From Acidobacteriota bacterium (GTDB taxonomy: Bacteria; Acidobacteriota; Thermoanaerobaculia; Multivoradales; Multivoraceae), in assembly GCA_028875725.1 (NCBI GenBank), contig JAPPCR010000006.1:124001-188000 (forward strand): a stretch of DNA of 64,000 bases, read 5' to 3'. The notes under the pieces were generated by a model, which was given only the letters and a program-made list of their open reading frames with translations, did not search any database and was not told the origin of the DNA. Position numbers and translations under genes: made by a program. Below are positions 26,115 through 34,784 of the stretch, one piece after another (the stretch's first letter is position 1; every line of letters starts with the position of its first letter).

Positions 26115-27236
26115 GTGACCGGCGTTGTCCATCAGCCGGGTTCGGCGGCCGAGGTTGCCGAAGCCGTGCGCGGTGCTGAGTTGGTCGTGCCGCGCGGCGG
26201 CGGCACGAAGCCGGCGCTGTTGGCGGTGGAGGGCGCCGAAGTGCTCGACCTGTCGGCGCTCACCGGCATCACCGAGTACTTGCCGAGCGAGTACACGGTG
26301 ACCGCGTTGGCCGGGACGCCGCTCGCCGACATCGCGGCGCGGCTCGCTGCCGAGGGCCAGTACCTGCCGTTCGATCCATTGCTGGTCGACGCCGGCAGCA
26401 CGGTCGGCGGCGCGGTTGCCGCGGGCGCGAATGGCCCCGGCCGGCTGCGCTACGGCGGCCTGCGGGACTTCCTGCTCGCCGTGGCCTTCGTCGACGGCCG
26501 GGGCGAGATCGTTCGCGGCGGCGCCAAGGTGGTGAAGAACGCCGCCGGCTTCGACCTGCCGAAGCTCATGGTCGGCAGCCTGGGACGCCTGGGCATTCTC
26601 ACCGAGTGCACGTTCAAGGTCTTCCCGCATCCCGAAAGCTGCGCCACCGTGCGCGTCGCCGGTATGGCCTTCGATGAGGCCCTCGAAGCCGCCGGCCGCG
26701 TCGGATCCGGCGCCGTCGAGCTCGAGTGCCTCGACCTGATGCACGGCCTGGCCGGTTGGGACCTGGAGATCCGCATCGGAGGCCGCAGCTTCGCCCTGGA
26801 CGCTCGTCTCAAGCGCGCCGCCGATCTTCTCGACACGGACGTCACCACTCTCTCGAGCGATGCAGACGCGAACCACTGGCGCACCCGCCGCGAGTTCGGC
26901 TGGGCTTCGCCGGACGCCTCCGTCCTCAAACTCCCCCTGACGCCGGCCACGGCGGCGGTCCTGGAACAGGTCCTGGCCGACCTCGACGCTTCCCACGTAG
27001 CCAGGGTCTATAGCGCCGGCGTCCAGCAGGCTTTCGTCGCCTGGCCCGCGGCGCGCGTAGCCGACCTTCCATCCCTCGACCGTGCCCTCGCACAGTCGAA
27101 GCTGACGGCGCTCGCGTTGCGCGCACCGGCCGACGCTTCGAACCAGCCGTTCCTCGGCTACCGCACCGGCGGCGAACTGCTACGCCGCGTCGAGCAAGCC
27201 CTCGACCCGGCCGGCCGCTTCAGCCGCTTGGGCTGA
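26115..27236 (+). CDS. glcE: Glycolate oxidase FAD-binding subunit GlcE
   Basis: Second FAD-domain subunit of glycolate oxidase, 373 residues. The PCMH-type domain begins with GSAAEVAEAVRGAELVVPRGGGTKP. It continues with GSTVGGAVAAGANGPGRLRYGGLRDFLLAV and GGAKVVKNAAGFDLPKLMVGS (each longer than shown motifs in other subunits), diagnostic for GlcE. The C-terminus is short, as in this subunit. GTG start at 26115; GCCAGGAG lies upstream. It forms an operon with glcD. The third subunit, GlcF, is not found in the window, which makes electron transfer to quinone unclear. Confidence 0.9.
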   Translation: MTGVVHQPGSAAEVAEAVRGAELVVPRGGGTKPALLAVEGAEVLDLSALTGITEYLPSEYTVTALAGTPLADIAARLAAEGQYLPFDPLLVDAGSTVGGAVAAGANGPGRLRYGGLRDFLLAVAFVDGRGEIVRGGAKVVKNAAGFDLPKLMVGSLGRLGILTECTFKVFPHPESCATVRVAGMAFDEALEAAGRVGSGAVELECLDLMHGLAGWDLEIRIGGRSFALDARLKRAADLLDTDVTTLSSDADANHWRTRREFGWASPDASVLKLPLTPATAAVLEQVLADLDASHVARVYSAGVQQAFVAWPAARVADLPSLDRALAQSKLTALALRAPADASNQPFLGYRTGGELLRRVEQALDPAGRFSRLG

Positions 27237-27242
27237 TCGGAG

Positions 27243-27279
27243 CCGGCGCTTCGCGCCGGATGCCGGCCAGAAGGCCGGC
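27243..27279. terminator. Two tandem perfect hairpins between glcE and the aldehyde dehydrogenase gene
   Basis: CCGGCGC (27243-27249) pairs with GCGCCGG (27253-27259) over TTC. GCCGGCC (27262-27268) pairs with GGCCGGC (27273-27279) over AGAA. The genes on either side converge. No T-tract. It may be a bidirectional terminator, or one copy of a dispersed palindromic repeat. Confidence 0.45.
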
Positions 27280-27299
27280 TCACCGGCAGTCGGCTCTCC

Positions 27300-28736
27300 T
27301 CAGCTCGCCTTCGGCAGCGCCCCCATCACGGCCTTGACCTCGAGGAACTCCTCGAAGCCGAAGTCGCCCCACTCGCGGCCGTTGCCGGACTGCTTGTAGC
27401 CGCCGAAGGGGGCGCCGAAGTCGGCGGGGGCGCCGTTGATGTGGACGTTGCCGGCGCGGATGCGGGAGGCCACGCTGCGGGCGTGGTCGAGGTCGCCGGA
27501 CTGGACGTAGCTCGACAGGCCGTAGACGGTGTCGTTCGCGACCTGGATCGCTTCCTCCTCCGTTTCGTAGGGGAGGATCGAGAGCACGGGGCCGAAGATC
27601 TCTTCGCGGGCGATCGTCATCTCGTTGCTGACGCCACCGAACACGGTGGGGCGGACGTAGTAGCCGCTGTCGAGGCCCTCGGGGCGGTCGGTGCCGCCGG
27701 TGACGAGCTCGGCGCCTTCCTCGATGCCCTTGGCGATGAGACCCTGGATCTTGTCGTACTGGACCTTGCTGACGACGGGGCCGATGGCGACGCCTTCCTG
27801 TCCCGGAGGACCGACGGCGGTCGCTTCGGCGGCCGCCTTGGCGACTTCCAGGGCCCGGGCGTGCGACGCCGCCGGCACGAGCATCCGCGTCGGCGCGTTG
27901 CAGGACTGGCCGCTGTTGAGGAAGCACTGTCGGGTGCCCGCCTTGACCGCCTTGTCGATGTCGGCGTCCTCGAGGACGATGTTCGGCGACTTGCCGCCGA
28001 GTTCCTGGGCGACCCGCTTGATCGAGTCGGCGGCGGCCTTGGCGACCGCGCGACCGGCGCGGGTGGAGCCGGTGAAAGACATCATGTCGATGCCGGGGTG
28101 GGCGGACAGCGCGGCGCCGACCTCGGGTCCTTCGCCGTTGATCAGGTTGAAGACGCCTGGCGGCACGCCGGCGTCGTGGAGGATCTCGGCGAGAAGGATG
28201 GCGTTGAGCGGCGCCACCTCGCTCGGCTTGAGGACCATCGTGCAGCCCGCGGCGAGCGCCGGCGCGACCTTGCAGGCGATCTGGTTGATCGGCCAGTTCC
28301 AGGGCGTGATCAGGCCGCAGACGCCGACCGGTTCCTTGACGATGTTCGTCGTGCCGCGGGTCTCGACGAAGTCGTAGTCCTTCAGCACGCCAAGGGCGCC
28401 CGCGAAGTGGCCGAGGCCGGAGGGCGCCTGGGCGGCCTTGGCGAGCCAGGCCGGGGCGCCCATCTCCATGGAGATCGTCTCCGCCATCTCGCCGATCCGG
28501 GCCTTGTAGCCGGCGACGATGCGACCGAGGAGTTCCACGCGTTCTTCCTGGCTGGTCTGTGAGAACGACCCGAAGGCGGCCTGCGCCGCCGCGACGGCCT
28601 TGTCGACGTCCGCCGCGCTGCCGAGGCTGATCCGGCCGATCGCTTCTTCCGTCGACGGATCGATCACGTCCATCGTCTTCGGAGTCGCCGGGTCGACCCA
28701 CTTACCGTTGATGTAGAACTGCAGCGCTTCCTTCAT
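27300..28736 (-). CDS. NAD(P)-dependent aldehyde dehydrogenase
   Basis: Oxidises an aldehyde to the acid; 478 residues. The catalytic cysteine is C279 in LNSGQSCNAPTRML and the general base is E245 in VAQELGGKSPNIV, 34 residues apart as in the family. NAD-binding features include ITPWNWPINQIACKVAPALA and FTGSTRAGRAV. The ATG at 28736 is preceded by GGAGAGAG and agrees with the family N-terminus (QFYINGKWVDP). In-frame codons further upstream only read through the promoter, where TACACT is seen about 40 bases before the start. Substrate is not evident; the convergent glycolate genes are not in the same transcript. Confidence 0.93.
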   Translation of the reverse strand: MKEALQFYINGKWVDPATPKTMDVIDPSTEEAIGRISLGSAADVDKAVAAAQAAFGSFSQTSQEERVELLGRIVAGYKARIGEMAETISMEMGAPAWLAKAAQAPSGLGHFAGALGVLKDYDFVETRGTTNIVKEPVGVCGLITPWNWPINQIACKVAPALAAGCTMVLKPSEVAPLNAILLAEILHDAGVPPGVFNLINGEGPEVGAALSAHPGIDMMSFTGSTRAGRAVAKAAADSIKRVAQELGGKSPNIVLEDADIDKAVKAGTRQCFLNSGQSCNAPTRMLVPAASHARALEVAKAAAEATAVGPPGQEGVAIGPVVSKVQYDKIQGLIAKGIEEGAELVTGGTDRPEGLDSGYYVRPTVFGGVSNEMTIAREEIFGPVLSILPYETEEEAIQVANDTVYGLSSYVQSGDLDHARSVASRIRAGNVHINGAPADFGAPFGGYKQSGNGREWGDFGFEEFLEVKAVMGALPKAS

Positions 28737-28795
28737 GGGACTCTCTCCGCGTGTGTTGGTTCCTTGGGCCGGTGAGTGTAGCCCGGATGAGGCAG

Positions 28796-30193
28796 CTACG
28801 GGAGCAGCAGGCGGGCGGCCTTTTCCCCGCACTCGGCGCCGACGGCGATCGCCCGGCTCAGGCCGACGCCGTGGAGCGCGTTGCCGGCCAGGTAGAAGCC
28901 GTCGATCGAGTCCAGGGTGGCCTCGATTCTGGCCACTCGCCGCGGGTGACCGGGGGTGTACTGCGGGATGGCGTGCGGCCAGCGGGCGACGCTCGTGTAG
29001 GTGGGATCGGCGTCCAGGCCTGCTGTCCGGCGTAGCTCGCGGAGAGTCAGCTCGACGAGCTGCGCGTCGCCGAGGTCGGCGGCCTCGGGATCTACGCTGC
29101 CGCCGAACATCGAGCGGGTCAGAAACGTGCCATCCGGGCCGCGGCCCCGGAACGTAGCGGTTTCGTACTGGCAGCCGAGCATGCGAACTCCCTCGCCGCG
29201 GGCGACGAGGAAGCCGTAGGCCGGCTCGATGTGGGCCGCGGCGGCGGCCGTGAAGGCGGTATGGACGACGGCCATCGGCGGCGACTCGATCTGCCGGAGC
29301 CCGGCCGCGGCCTCCGCCGAGACGCCGTCGACGAGATCGGCGGCCCAGGGCAGGTCGGCTGCGACGACGACTGCATCTCCAGTGACTTCGTCGCCGGACG
29401 AAGCGACCCTGAAGCCGCTGCCGCGCCGCTCGATCGCGGTGACCCGCCGGTTGCAGCGGACTTCGATTCCCGGAAGAGCGGCGACGGCGTGCGGAAGGGC
29501 CTGGATGCCGCGGCGAATAGTCCGGTGCCCCGGTGGCGGTAGGCCGCGCTTCCGGCCGGCGCGCATCGCCTTGAACAGGGAACCGTAGGCCCGTTCCATC
29601 GCGACCAGGCGCGGAAACGCGGCCGCCGCCGAGAGCTTCCGCGCGTCGCCGGCGAAGATGCCGAGGACGACGGGCGAGATGAGGCGCCGGGCCGCCTGCC
29701 GCCCCATGCGGCGGGCGGCGAAGTCGTATAGCGACTCGTCTTCGCCGGCGCTGCCTTCCGCTTCGCCGTCGTGCCGACTCCGCACCAGGGGTTCCATCGC
29801 CAGCCGCGCCAGGCCGAGCGGTCCCAGCAGGCCGCTCCTGGCGAAGCCCAGCGGGCTGCGCTGCAGCAACCGCAGCCTGCCGCCCCGGTAGATGTAGCGG
29901 CGGTTCGCGGCCGGTTCCGGCGCCAGCACTTCGTCCTCGAGGCCGCAGGCGTCGACCATCTCCCGCACGACCGGCTGATCGTCGAGGAAGCCTTGGGGCC
30001 CGGTCTCGAGCAGGAAGCCGCCGGCCTGCTCGGTCCGCGCCTTGCCGCCGACTTCGCCGTCCGCCTCGAGCACGAGGATCCCGATCTCGCCGCCGACGCG
30101 CTCCGCTTCGACGGACGCCTTCCAGGCGGCGGCCAGTCCGGAAGGTCCGCCGCCGACGACGACCAGGCGGCAGGCCGCCGGCTGTTCGCTCAA
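28796..30193 (-). CDS. hemG: Oxygen-dependent protoporphyrinogen oxidase (HemY-type)
   Basis: FAD enzyme oxidising protoporphyrinogen IX (or coproporphyrinogen III) with oxygen; 465 residues. The Rossmann dinucleotide motif VVVGGGPSGLAAAW is near the N-terminus, followed by GGKARTEQAGGFLLETGPQGF. The C-terminal FAD motif is DGFYLAGNALHGVGLSRAI. The TTG at 30193 overlaps the hemE stop (TTGA) and has GGAGG 5 bases upstream. The frame is open further upstream, but that part lies within hemE and is discarded. It is the last gene of the haem operon. Because hemF, hemE and hemH are all in the operon, the protoporphyrin-dependent route is likely. Confidence 0.92.
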   Translation of the reverse strand: MSEQPAACRLVVVGGGPSGLAAAWKASVEAERVGGEIGILVLEADGEVGGKARTEQAGGFLLETGPQGFLDDQPVVREMVDACGLEDEVLAPEPAANRRYIYRGGRLRLLQRSPLGFARSGLLGPLGLARLAMEPLVRSRHDGEAEGSAGEDESLYDFAARRMGRQAARRLISPVVLGIFAGDARKLSAAAAFPRLVAMERAYGSLFKAMRAGRKRGLPPPGHRTIRRGIQALPHAVAALPGIEVRCNRRVTAIERRGSGFRVASSGDEVTGDAVVVAADLPWAADLVDGVSAEAAAGLRQIESPPMAVVHTAFTAAAAAHIEPAYGFLVARGEGVRMLGCQYETATFRGRGPDGTFLTRSMFGGSVDPEAADLGDAQLVELTLRELRRTAGLDADPTYTSVARWPHAIPQYTPGHPRRVARIEATLDSIDGFYLAGNALHGVGLSRAIAVGAECGEKAARLLLP

Positions 30194-31284
30194 GCGTCCT
30201 CCGCCTCGGCGTGGACGGCCTCGACCAGGGCCTGCACCGCCTGAAGCGGAGTTTCCGGCAGCACGCCGTGTCCCAGGTTCACGATGTGGCCACGTCGCGG
30301 CAGGCTGGCGAGCAGGAGTCCGGTCTCGCGCCGGACCGCCTGTTCGCCGGCCATGAGCGCGGCGGGGTCCAGGTTGCCCTGCAGGCAAAGGTCCGGCCGC
30401 CGCCGGCGCAGCGCTCCGACGTCGGTGCGCCAGTCGACGCCGAGCGCCTCGCAGGGCAGGCCCGCGTAGTCGTCCACCAACTGGGGCGCGGCGTGGAGGA
30501 AGAGGATTCTGGGGACGCCGGCGTCGCCGAGCCGCCGCAGCAGCCGATCGAGGTGCGGCCGAATCCTCAGACGCCATTCGGCGCGCGGGAAGAGGCCGGC
30601 CCAGGAGTCGAAGACCTGTACCGCGTCGGCGCCGGCCCGATGCTGGCTGAGGAGGTAACGGGCGCAGAGCCGGCCGAGTCGGTCGAGCAGGGCGTCGAAA
30701 GCCGCCGGCTCCTGGTAGGCGAACGCCCGCAGCCGGGGGAAGTCGCGGATGCCGCGACCCTCGACGAGGTAGGCCGCGAGGGTCAACGGAGCGCCCGCGA
30801 AGCCGAGCAGTGCCGTCTCCGGGACGAGCTCGGATCGCACGATCCGCTGGGTGGCGGCGACTTCCGGGGCGATCGCGGCTTCGTCGAGGTCGTCGGGATC
30901 GGGCAGGGCGGCGACGTCCCGCGCGCCGCGGATCGGCTCAGCGATCACCGGCCCCGGATCGAAGCGGAAGTCGACGCCGAGGGCCGGCATGGGCGACATG
31001 ATGTCCGCGAACGTGATCGCGGCGTCGAAGGGGAAGCGCCGGAGCGGCATCAGGGTGACTTCGGCCGCCAGTTCCGGGTCGCGTGCGAGGCCGGCGAAAC
31101 CGTGGCGCTCCTTGAGTGCCCGGTACTCGGGCAGGATGCGTCCGGCCTGACGCATCATCCACAGCGGCCGCCGCGGCGTTTCCTCGAATCGAAGGGTGCG
31201 CAGCAGCAGGGGTTCGGCCGGCGGGGCGGTGGCGGCGGCCGGGGCGGCAGCAGGCCCGGCCGCGGTCGTCGGCAGGGCGTTCAC
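30190..31284 (-). CDS. hemE: Uroporphyrinogen decarboxylase
   Basis: Converts uroporphyrinogen III to coproporphyrinogen III; 364 residues. The N-terminal signature RPLWMMRQAGRILPEYR is nearly canonical (Ile for Tyr after Arg). FAGAPLTLAAYLVEG, VQVFDSWAGLFP and LGHGVLPETPLQAV are further family motifs. The GTG at 31284 overlaps the hemA stop (GTGA). An Ala/Pro-rich 20-residue N-terminal extension precedes the enzyme core. Overlaps at both ends show tight translational coupling within the haem operon. Confidence 0.95.
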   Translation of the reverse strand: MNALPTTAAGPAAAPAAATAPPAEPLLLRTLRFEETPRRPLWMMRQAGRILPEYRALKERHGFAGLARDPELAAEVTLMPLRRFPFDAAITFADIMSPMPALGVDFRFDPGPVIAEPIRGARDVAALPDPDDLDEAAIAPEVAATQRIVRSELVPETALLGFAGAPLTLAAYLVEGRGIRDFPRLRAFAYQEPAAFDALLDRLGRLCARYLLSQHRAGADAVQVFDSWAGLFPRAEWRLRIRPHLDRLLRRLGDAGVPRILFLHAAPQLVDDYAGLPCEALGVDWRTDVGALRRRRPDLCLQGNLDPAALMAGEQAVRRETGLLLASLPRRGHIVNLGHGVLPETPLQAVQALVEAVHAEAEDA

Positions 31285-32639
31285 TCGCCGGCCGTCCAGC
31301 GGGTCGATGGCTCGGAGCGCCTGTCGGCACGCCGCTGTTCGAGCAGCTCCGGCGCCGCGGCGGCGAGGAAGGCGTCGACGCCGTCCTGACCGATCTCGAT
31401 CGCCACCGCGCGCAGCCCCACGACCGGCAGGTGGCTCAGGCGCTTCGCCATCACGGCAGTCCACTCCCGGAGCGCTTCCCGTTCCGCCTCCGAGAGGCCC
31501 GCGAGATCGCTCTGCAGCAGGCGGTCCAGGTTCGCGCCCAGCGAATCCTGGTACTTGGCGCCGATCGCCCGGATCGCGCCGGCGACGGACCTGGTGGCCA
31601 TCGCTTCGCGGTAGGCGTCGAGTTCCTCGTCGATCAGCACGCGGGCTTCAGCAGTGCGCCCGCGCCGGTCGCGGAGGGTCTTCTGGGCCAGTTCATTGAT
31701 CTGGTCCATGCCGATCCGCTTCAGACCCGCGACGCGGGCGTCGCCTGGAGCGACATCGGCCGGGATCGCCATGTCGATCACCAGCGGTGAGGCGCCGTAC
31801 CGGGCGTCGCCGGTCACGGCCAGGACCGACAGGCACCGCCGATCGACCACCGGTCCCGGGGCGCCGGTCGAAAACAGTGCCGCGGTGACCGGCGGCGGCT
31901 CGGACCGGAACCGGTCGAGGCTCATCGTTTCGACGGTGGGAGCGGAGCCGTTCGACGGGAGGGCCCCGCCCGTCCGCTCGGCGAGCCCGTCCGCCTTCGA
32001 AAGGGTCCGATTGACGAGGACGAGAGGGACGCCACGGGAGCGCAGCCGCTCCGTACACGTCTCGGTCATCGCCGCGACGCCGACCAGCGCCACCGGCCCC
32101 GGATGCTCCGCGGCGCGCTCGGTCAACAGGTCGGCCGCAATCTCCGACAGCGACGTGCGTCCGGCGCCGACGCCGGTCTCCCGGTGGACCCGCTTGCCGG
32201 CCCGAAGCGCCGACTCGACCACGCGCCGCAACTCCGGGTCGACCGTGCCGCTGGCCGTCGCCTCCTCGAGCGCGTCGCGCAACTGCCCGCGAATCTCCCG
32301 CTCTCCCGGTTGGGCCGAGTCCAGACCGGCCGCTACCAGGTACAGGTGCTCGACCGCCCCTTCCCCTTCCCAGCTCCGGAAGACTCGCCGCGCCGCCCCC
32401 GCGCCGGCCACCAGCCGCAACAGCTCCCGCCGACACGATGCGAGCGTCGCTCCCGGCTCCGCCGAGAAGACGAACGCCACCCGGTTGCACGTAGCGAGAT
32501 AGATCAGGCCCTGAGCGCCGATCCGCTGCTTCAGCCGCCGCATCTCGGCGGCTCGCCGCTCATCCGGCACGGTGTACTGAGCGATCTCCTCGGCGCTCGC
32601 ATACCGCCAGGTCACCGCGACGACGCAACAGTTGTCCAT
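31281..32639 (-). CDS. hemA: Glutamyl-tRNA reductase
   Basis: First committed enzyme of the C5 pathway, reducing glutamyl-tRNA to glutamate-1-semialdehyde; 452 residues. The catalytic cysteine is C51 in YLATCNRVAF, at the position known for the family, though the usual STCNRTE context has diverged. GEREIRGQLRDAL matches the GExxILxQ helix, and VNRTLSKADGLAERTGG belongs to the NADPH domain. There is a 45-base gap after hemH containing CAGAAT 6 bases before the ATG, so an internal leaderless promoter is possible. It pairs with hemL in the same operon. Confidence 0.93.
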   Translation of the reverse strand: MDNCCVVAVTWRYASAEEIAQYTVPDERRAAEMRRLKQRIGAQGLIYLATCNRVAFVFSAEPGATLASCRRELLRLVAGAGAARRVFRSWEGEGAVEHLYLVAAGLDSAQPGEREIRGQLRDALEEATASGTVDPELRRVVESALRAGKRVHRETGVGAGRTSLSEIAADLLTERAAEHPGPVALVGVAAMTETCTERLRSRGVPLVLVNRTLSKADGLAERTGGALPSNGSAPTVETMSLDRFRSEPPPVTAALFSTGAPGPVVDRRCLSVLAVTGDARYGASPLVIDMAIPADVAPGDARVAGLKRIGMDQINELAQKTLRDRRGRTAEARVLIDEELDAYREAMATRSVAGAIRAIGAKYQDSLGANLDRLLQSDLAGLSEAEREALREWTAVMAKRLSHLPVVGLRAVAIEIGQDGVDAFLAAAAPELLEQRRADRRSEPSTRWTAGE

Positions 32640-32684
32640 CGGGCGATTCTGACTCAGTTCCGCGCGCGCATTGTCACAGGCCTG

Positions 32685-33770
32685 TCAGCCGCCGCGCCAC
32701 TCGCGGGTGTTGCGGAGGATCAAGTCGGTCAGCGCGTCGAGATGGTCGGGGCGGTCGTTCAGGCAGGGGATGTAACGGAGGCGTTCGCCGCCGGACTCTT
32801 CGAAGTAGCCGCGGTTCTCGACCTCGATCTCTTCGAGCGTCTCGATGCAGTCGGCGGAGAAGCCGGGGCAGGCGACATCGACGCGGCGGTCGCCGGCTCG
32901 GGCGAGCTCACGAAGCGTTTCGTCCGTCTTGGGGAGGATCCACTGCTCCCGGCCGAACTGGGACTGAAAGGTGCTGAGGACACGATCTTCCTCTACGCCG
33001 AGCTCCGCCACGAGCAGCCGCGTCGTCTCCAGGCATTGGCACTGGTAGGGGTCTCCCTGGTCCACGTAACGCTGCGGCACGCCGTGGTACGAGAGGACGA
33101 GCTTGTCCGGCTGATCCTCTCGCCATGTTTCGCGGATGCTGGCGGCCAACGCCCGGATGTAGCCGGGTTCGCCGTGGTAGCTGTTGATCGTGCGGATCTC
33201 GGGTACGCGGCGCCAGGACCGCGCCTCGCGATGCAGGACGTCGAGCGCCGAGGCGGTGGTTGCCGCCGCGTACTGCGGAAACAGCGGCAGGAAGAGGATT
33301 CGCTCGGCGCCAGCGCTCCTCACCTCAGCTAGCGCCTTTTCGATGGACGGTTCGCCGTAGCGCATGCCGACGGCGACGTGGAACCGCGGCTCGCCACCGC
33401 TACGGGCCTCCGCGAGCCGGGCCGCGATGCCGGCAGCCTGGCGGCGTGAGATGGCGAGAAGGGGCGAACCATCATCGGTCCAGATCCTCGCGTAGAGCCT
33501 GGCTACGCGCTGCGGTCGCGTCGTCAACACGAAGAGGTAGAGAATTGGCAGCCACTTCCAGGGCGGCTGCTCGGCGATGCGCGTGTCGCTCAGGAACTGA
33601 CGCAGGTAGGTGCGGAGCGCCGGCGCCGTCGGCGCTGCTGGCGTGCCGACGTTGGCGAGGACGACTCCTAGGGCGCGTCGGTCCGCTGAACAGACGCCGC
33701 AGGAATCGCTGCGACCCAGGAGGCAGCAGGCGGGCTCGGCCGAGACGGAAGGTTCAGGTCGATAGGGCAC
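32685..33770 (-). CDS. hemH: Ferrochelatase with a cysteine-bearing N-terminal extension
   Basis: Inserts ferrous iron into protoporphyrin IX; 361 residues. The core starts at GVVLANVGTP (about residue 35). The catalytic His is in LSYHGVPQRY, and VACPGFSADCIETLEEIEVE is the conserved C-terminal segment. Before the core there is an extension of about 34 residues with Cys at 15, 16, 24 and 27. No ATG, GTG or TTG occurs between the GTG at 33770 and the core, so the extension appears real unless a CTG start is used. Only 6 bases separate it from hemF. Confidence 0.93.
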   Translation of the reverse strand: MPYRPEPSVSAEPACCLLGRSDSCGVCSADRRALGVVLANVGTPAAPTAPALRTYLRQFLSDTRIAEQPPWKWLPILYLFVLTTRPQRVARLYARIWTDDGSPLLAISRRQAAGIAARLAEARSGGEPRFHVAVGMRYGEPSIEKALAEVRSAGAERILFLPLFPQYAAATTASALDVLHREARSWRRVPEIRTINSYHGEPGYIRALAASIRETWREDQPDKLVLSYHGVPQRYVDQGDPYQCQCLETTRLLVAELGVEEDRVLSTFQSQFGREQWILPKTDETLRELARAGDRRVDVACPGFSADCIETLEEIEVENRGYFEESGGERLRYIPCLNDRPDHLDALTDLILRNTREWRGG

Positions 33771-33776
33771 GTGGTC

Positions 33777-34784
33777 TCAGGGTCCTTCCGGATGGCGAGG
33801 GTCGGACGCCGAAATCCAGTCGCGACGGACCAGGAACTCCGAGGCGAGACGGGCTTCGGGGGATCCGGCTTCGGGCGCGTAGTCGTAACGCCAGGCCGCC
33901 AGCGGCGGCAGCGACGCGAGAATCGACTCGGTGCGCGCCCGCGCCTGCAGTCCGTAGCGGGTGCCGCGGTCGTACACGAGGTTGAACTCCACGTACCGCC
34001 CCCGGCGGTAGAGCTGGAAACCGCGTTCGCGCTCGCCGTACTGCAGGTCCTTGCGACGCTCGAGGATCGGCAGATAGGCGGGCAGGAAGTGGTCGCCGAT
34101 GCTGCGTCCAAAGGCGAAGCAGCGTCCGAACGGGTCGAGTTCGGAGGGCCGCTCGAGACGGTTCAGGTCGTCGAAGAACAGGCCGCCGACGCCGCGCATC
34201 TCCTGCCGGTGGGGAAGGTAGAAGTAGTCGTCGCAAGCGGCCTTGTAGCGGGTGTAAAGGTCGTCGCCGAACGGCGCGCAGGCTCGAGCCGCGGTGCGAT
34301 GCCAGTGGACCGCGTCCTCCTCGAAGCCGTAGTACGGGGTCAGGTCGAAGCCGCCGCCGAACCACCAGCCTTCCTCCTCCTCGGCCCCCGTTTCTCCTGG
34401 CGAGTTGCCTTCCGGTGAATGGGCGATGAAGAAGCGGATGTTGGCGTGGCTGGTCGGAGCGTAGGGGTTGCGCGGATGGACGATCAGGGAGACCGAGGTC
34501 GCTTCGAAGCTCCTGCCGGCGAGTTCCGGCCGCCGTTCCGTCGCCGCCAGAGGTAGCGAGTCGCCGCGGGAGTGGCTGAAGTTGACCGCCGCCTTCTCGA
34601 TCACCTCGCCGTCGGTCAGAACCCGCGGCCGCGCGACGCCGCCGCGCTCGCCGCGTAGCTCGCGGGCGTCGAAGGCGGCGCCATCGACCTCGACCAGGGC
34701 GTCGCAGATCCGGTCCTGCAGCTCCCGGAAGTAGCTGGCGACGGCTTCGGCGCCGGGCTGGTCCGTCGCTGGCGGAGACGTCAC
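33777..34784 (-). CDS. hemF: Oxygen-dependent coproporphyrinogen III oxidase
   Basis: Oxidative decarboxylase giving protoporphyrinogen IX with oxygen; 335 residues. The motifs [42 protein letters not shown] and [17 protein letters not shown] identify it. The frame remains open to 36065, but that region is hemL in another frame, so there is no fusion. GTG at 34784 overlaps the hemL stop. The presence of HemF rather than HemN in this operon points to aerobic haem synthesis. Confidence 0.95.
   Translation of the reverse strand: MTSPPATDQPGAEAVASYFRELQDRICDALVEVDGAAFDARELRGERGGVARPRVLTDGEVIEKAAVNFSHSRGDSLPLAATERRPELAGRSFEATSVSLIVHPRNPYAPTSHANIRFFIAHSPEGNSPGETGAEEEEGWWFGGGFDLTPYYGFEEDAVHWHRTAARACAPFGDDLYTRYKAACDDYFYLPHRQEMRGVGGLFFDDLNRLERPSELDPFGRCFAFGRSIGDHFLPAYLPILERRKDLQYGERERGFQLYRRGRYVEFNLVYDRGTRYGLQARARTESILASLPPLAAWRYDYAPEAGSPEARLASEFLVRRDWISASDPRHPEGP

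Noticed and set aside
28796..30577. Apparent long N-terminus on protoporphyrinogen oxidase
   Set aside because: The extra 128 residues lie inside hemE and are Arg/Pro-rich; the TTG at 30193 has GGAGG and fits the family start.
32676..32685. Palindrome ACAGGCCTGT in the hemH-hemA gap as an operator
   Set aside because: Only 10 bp, partly inside the hemH stop region, with no second copy near other promoters in the window.
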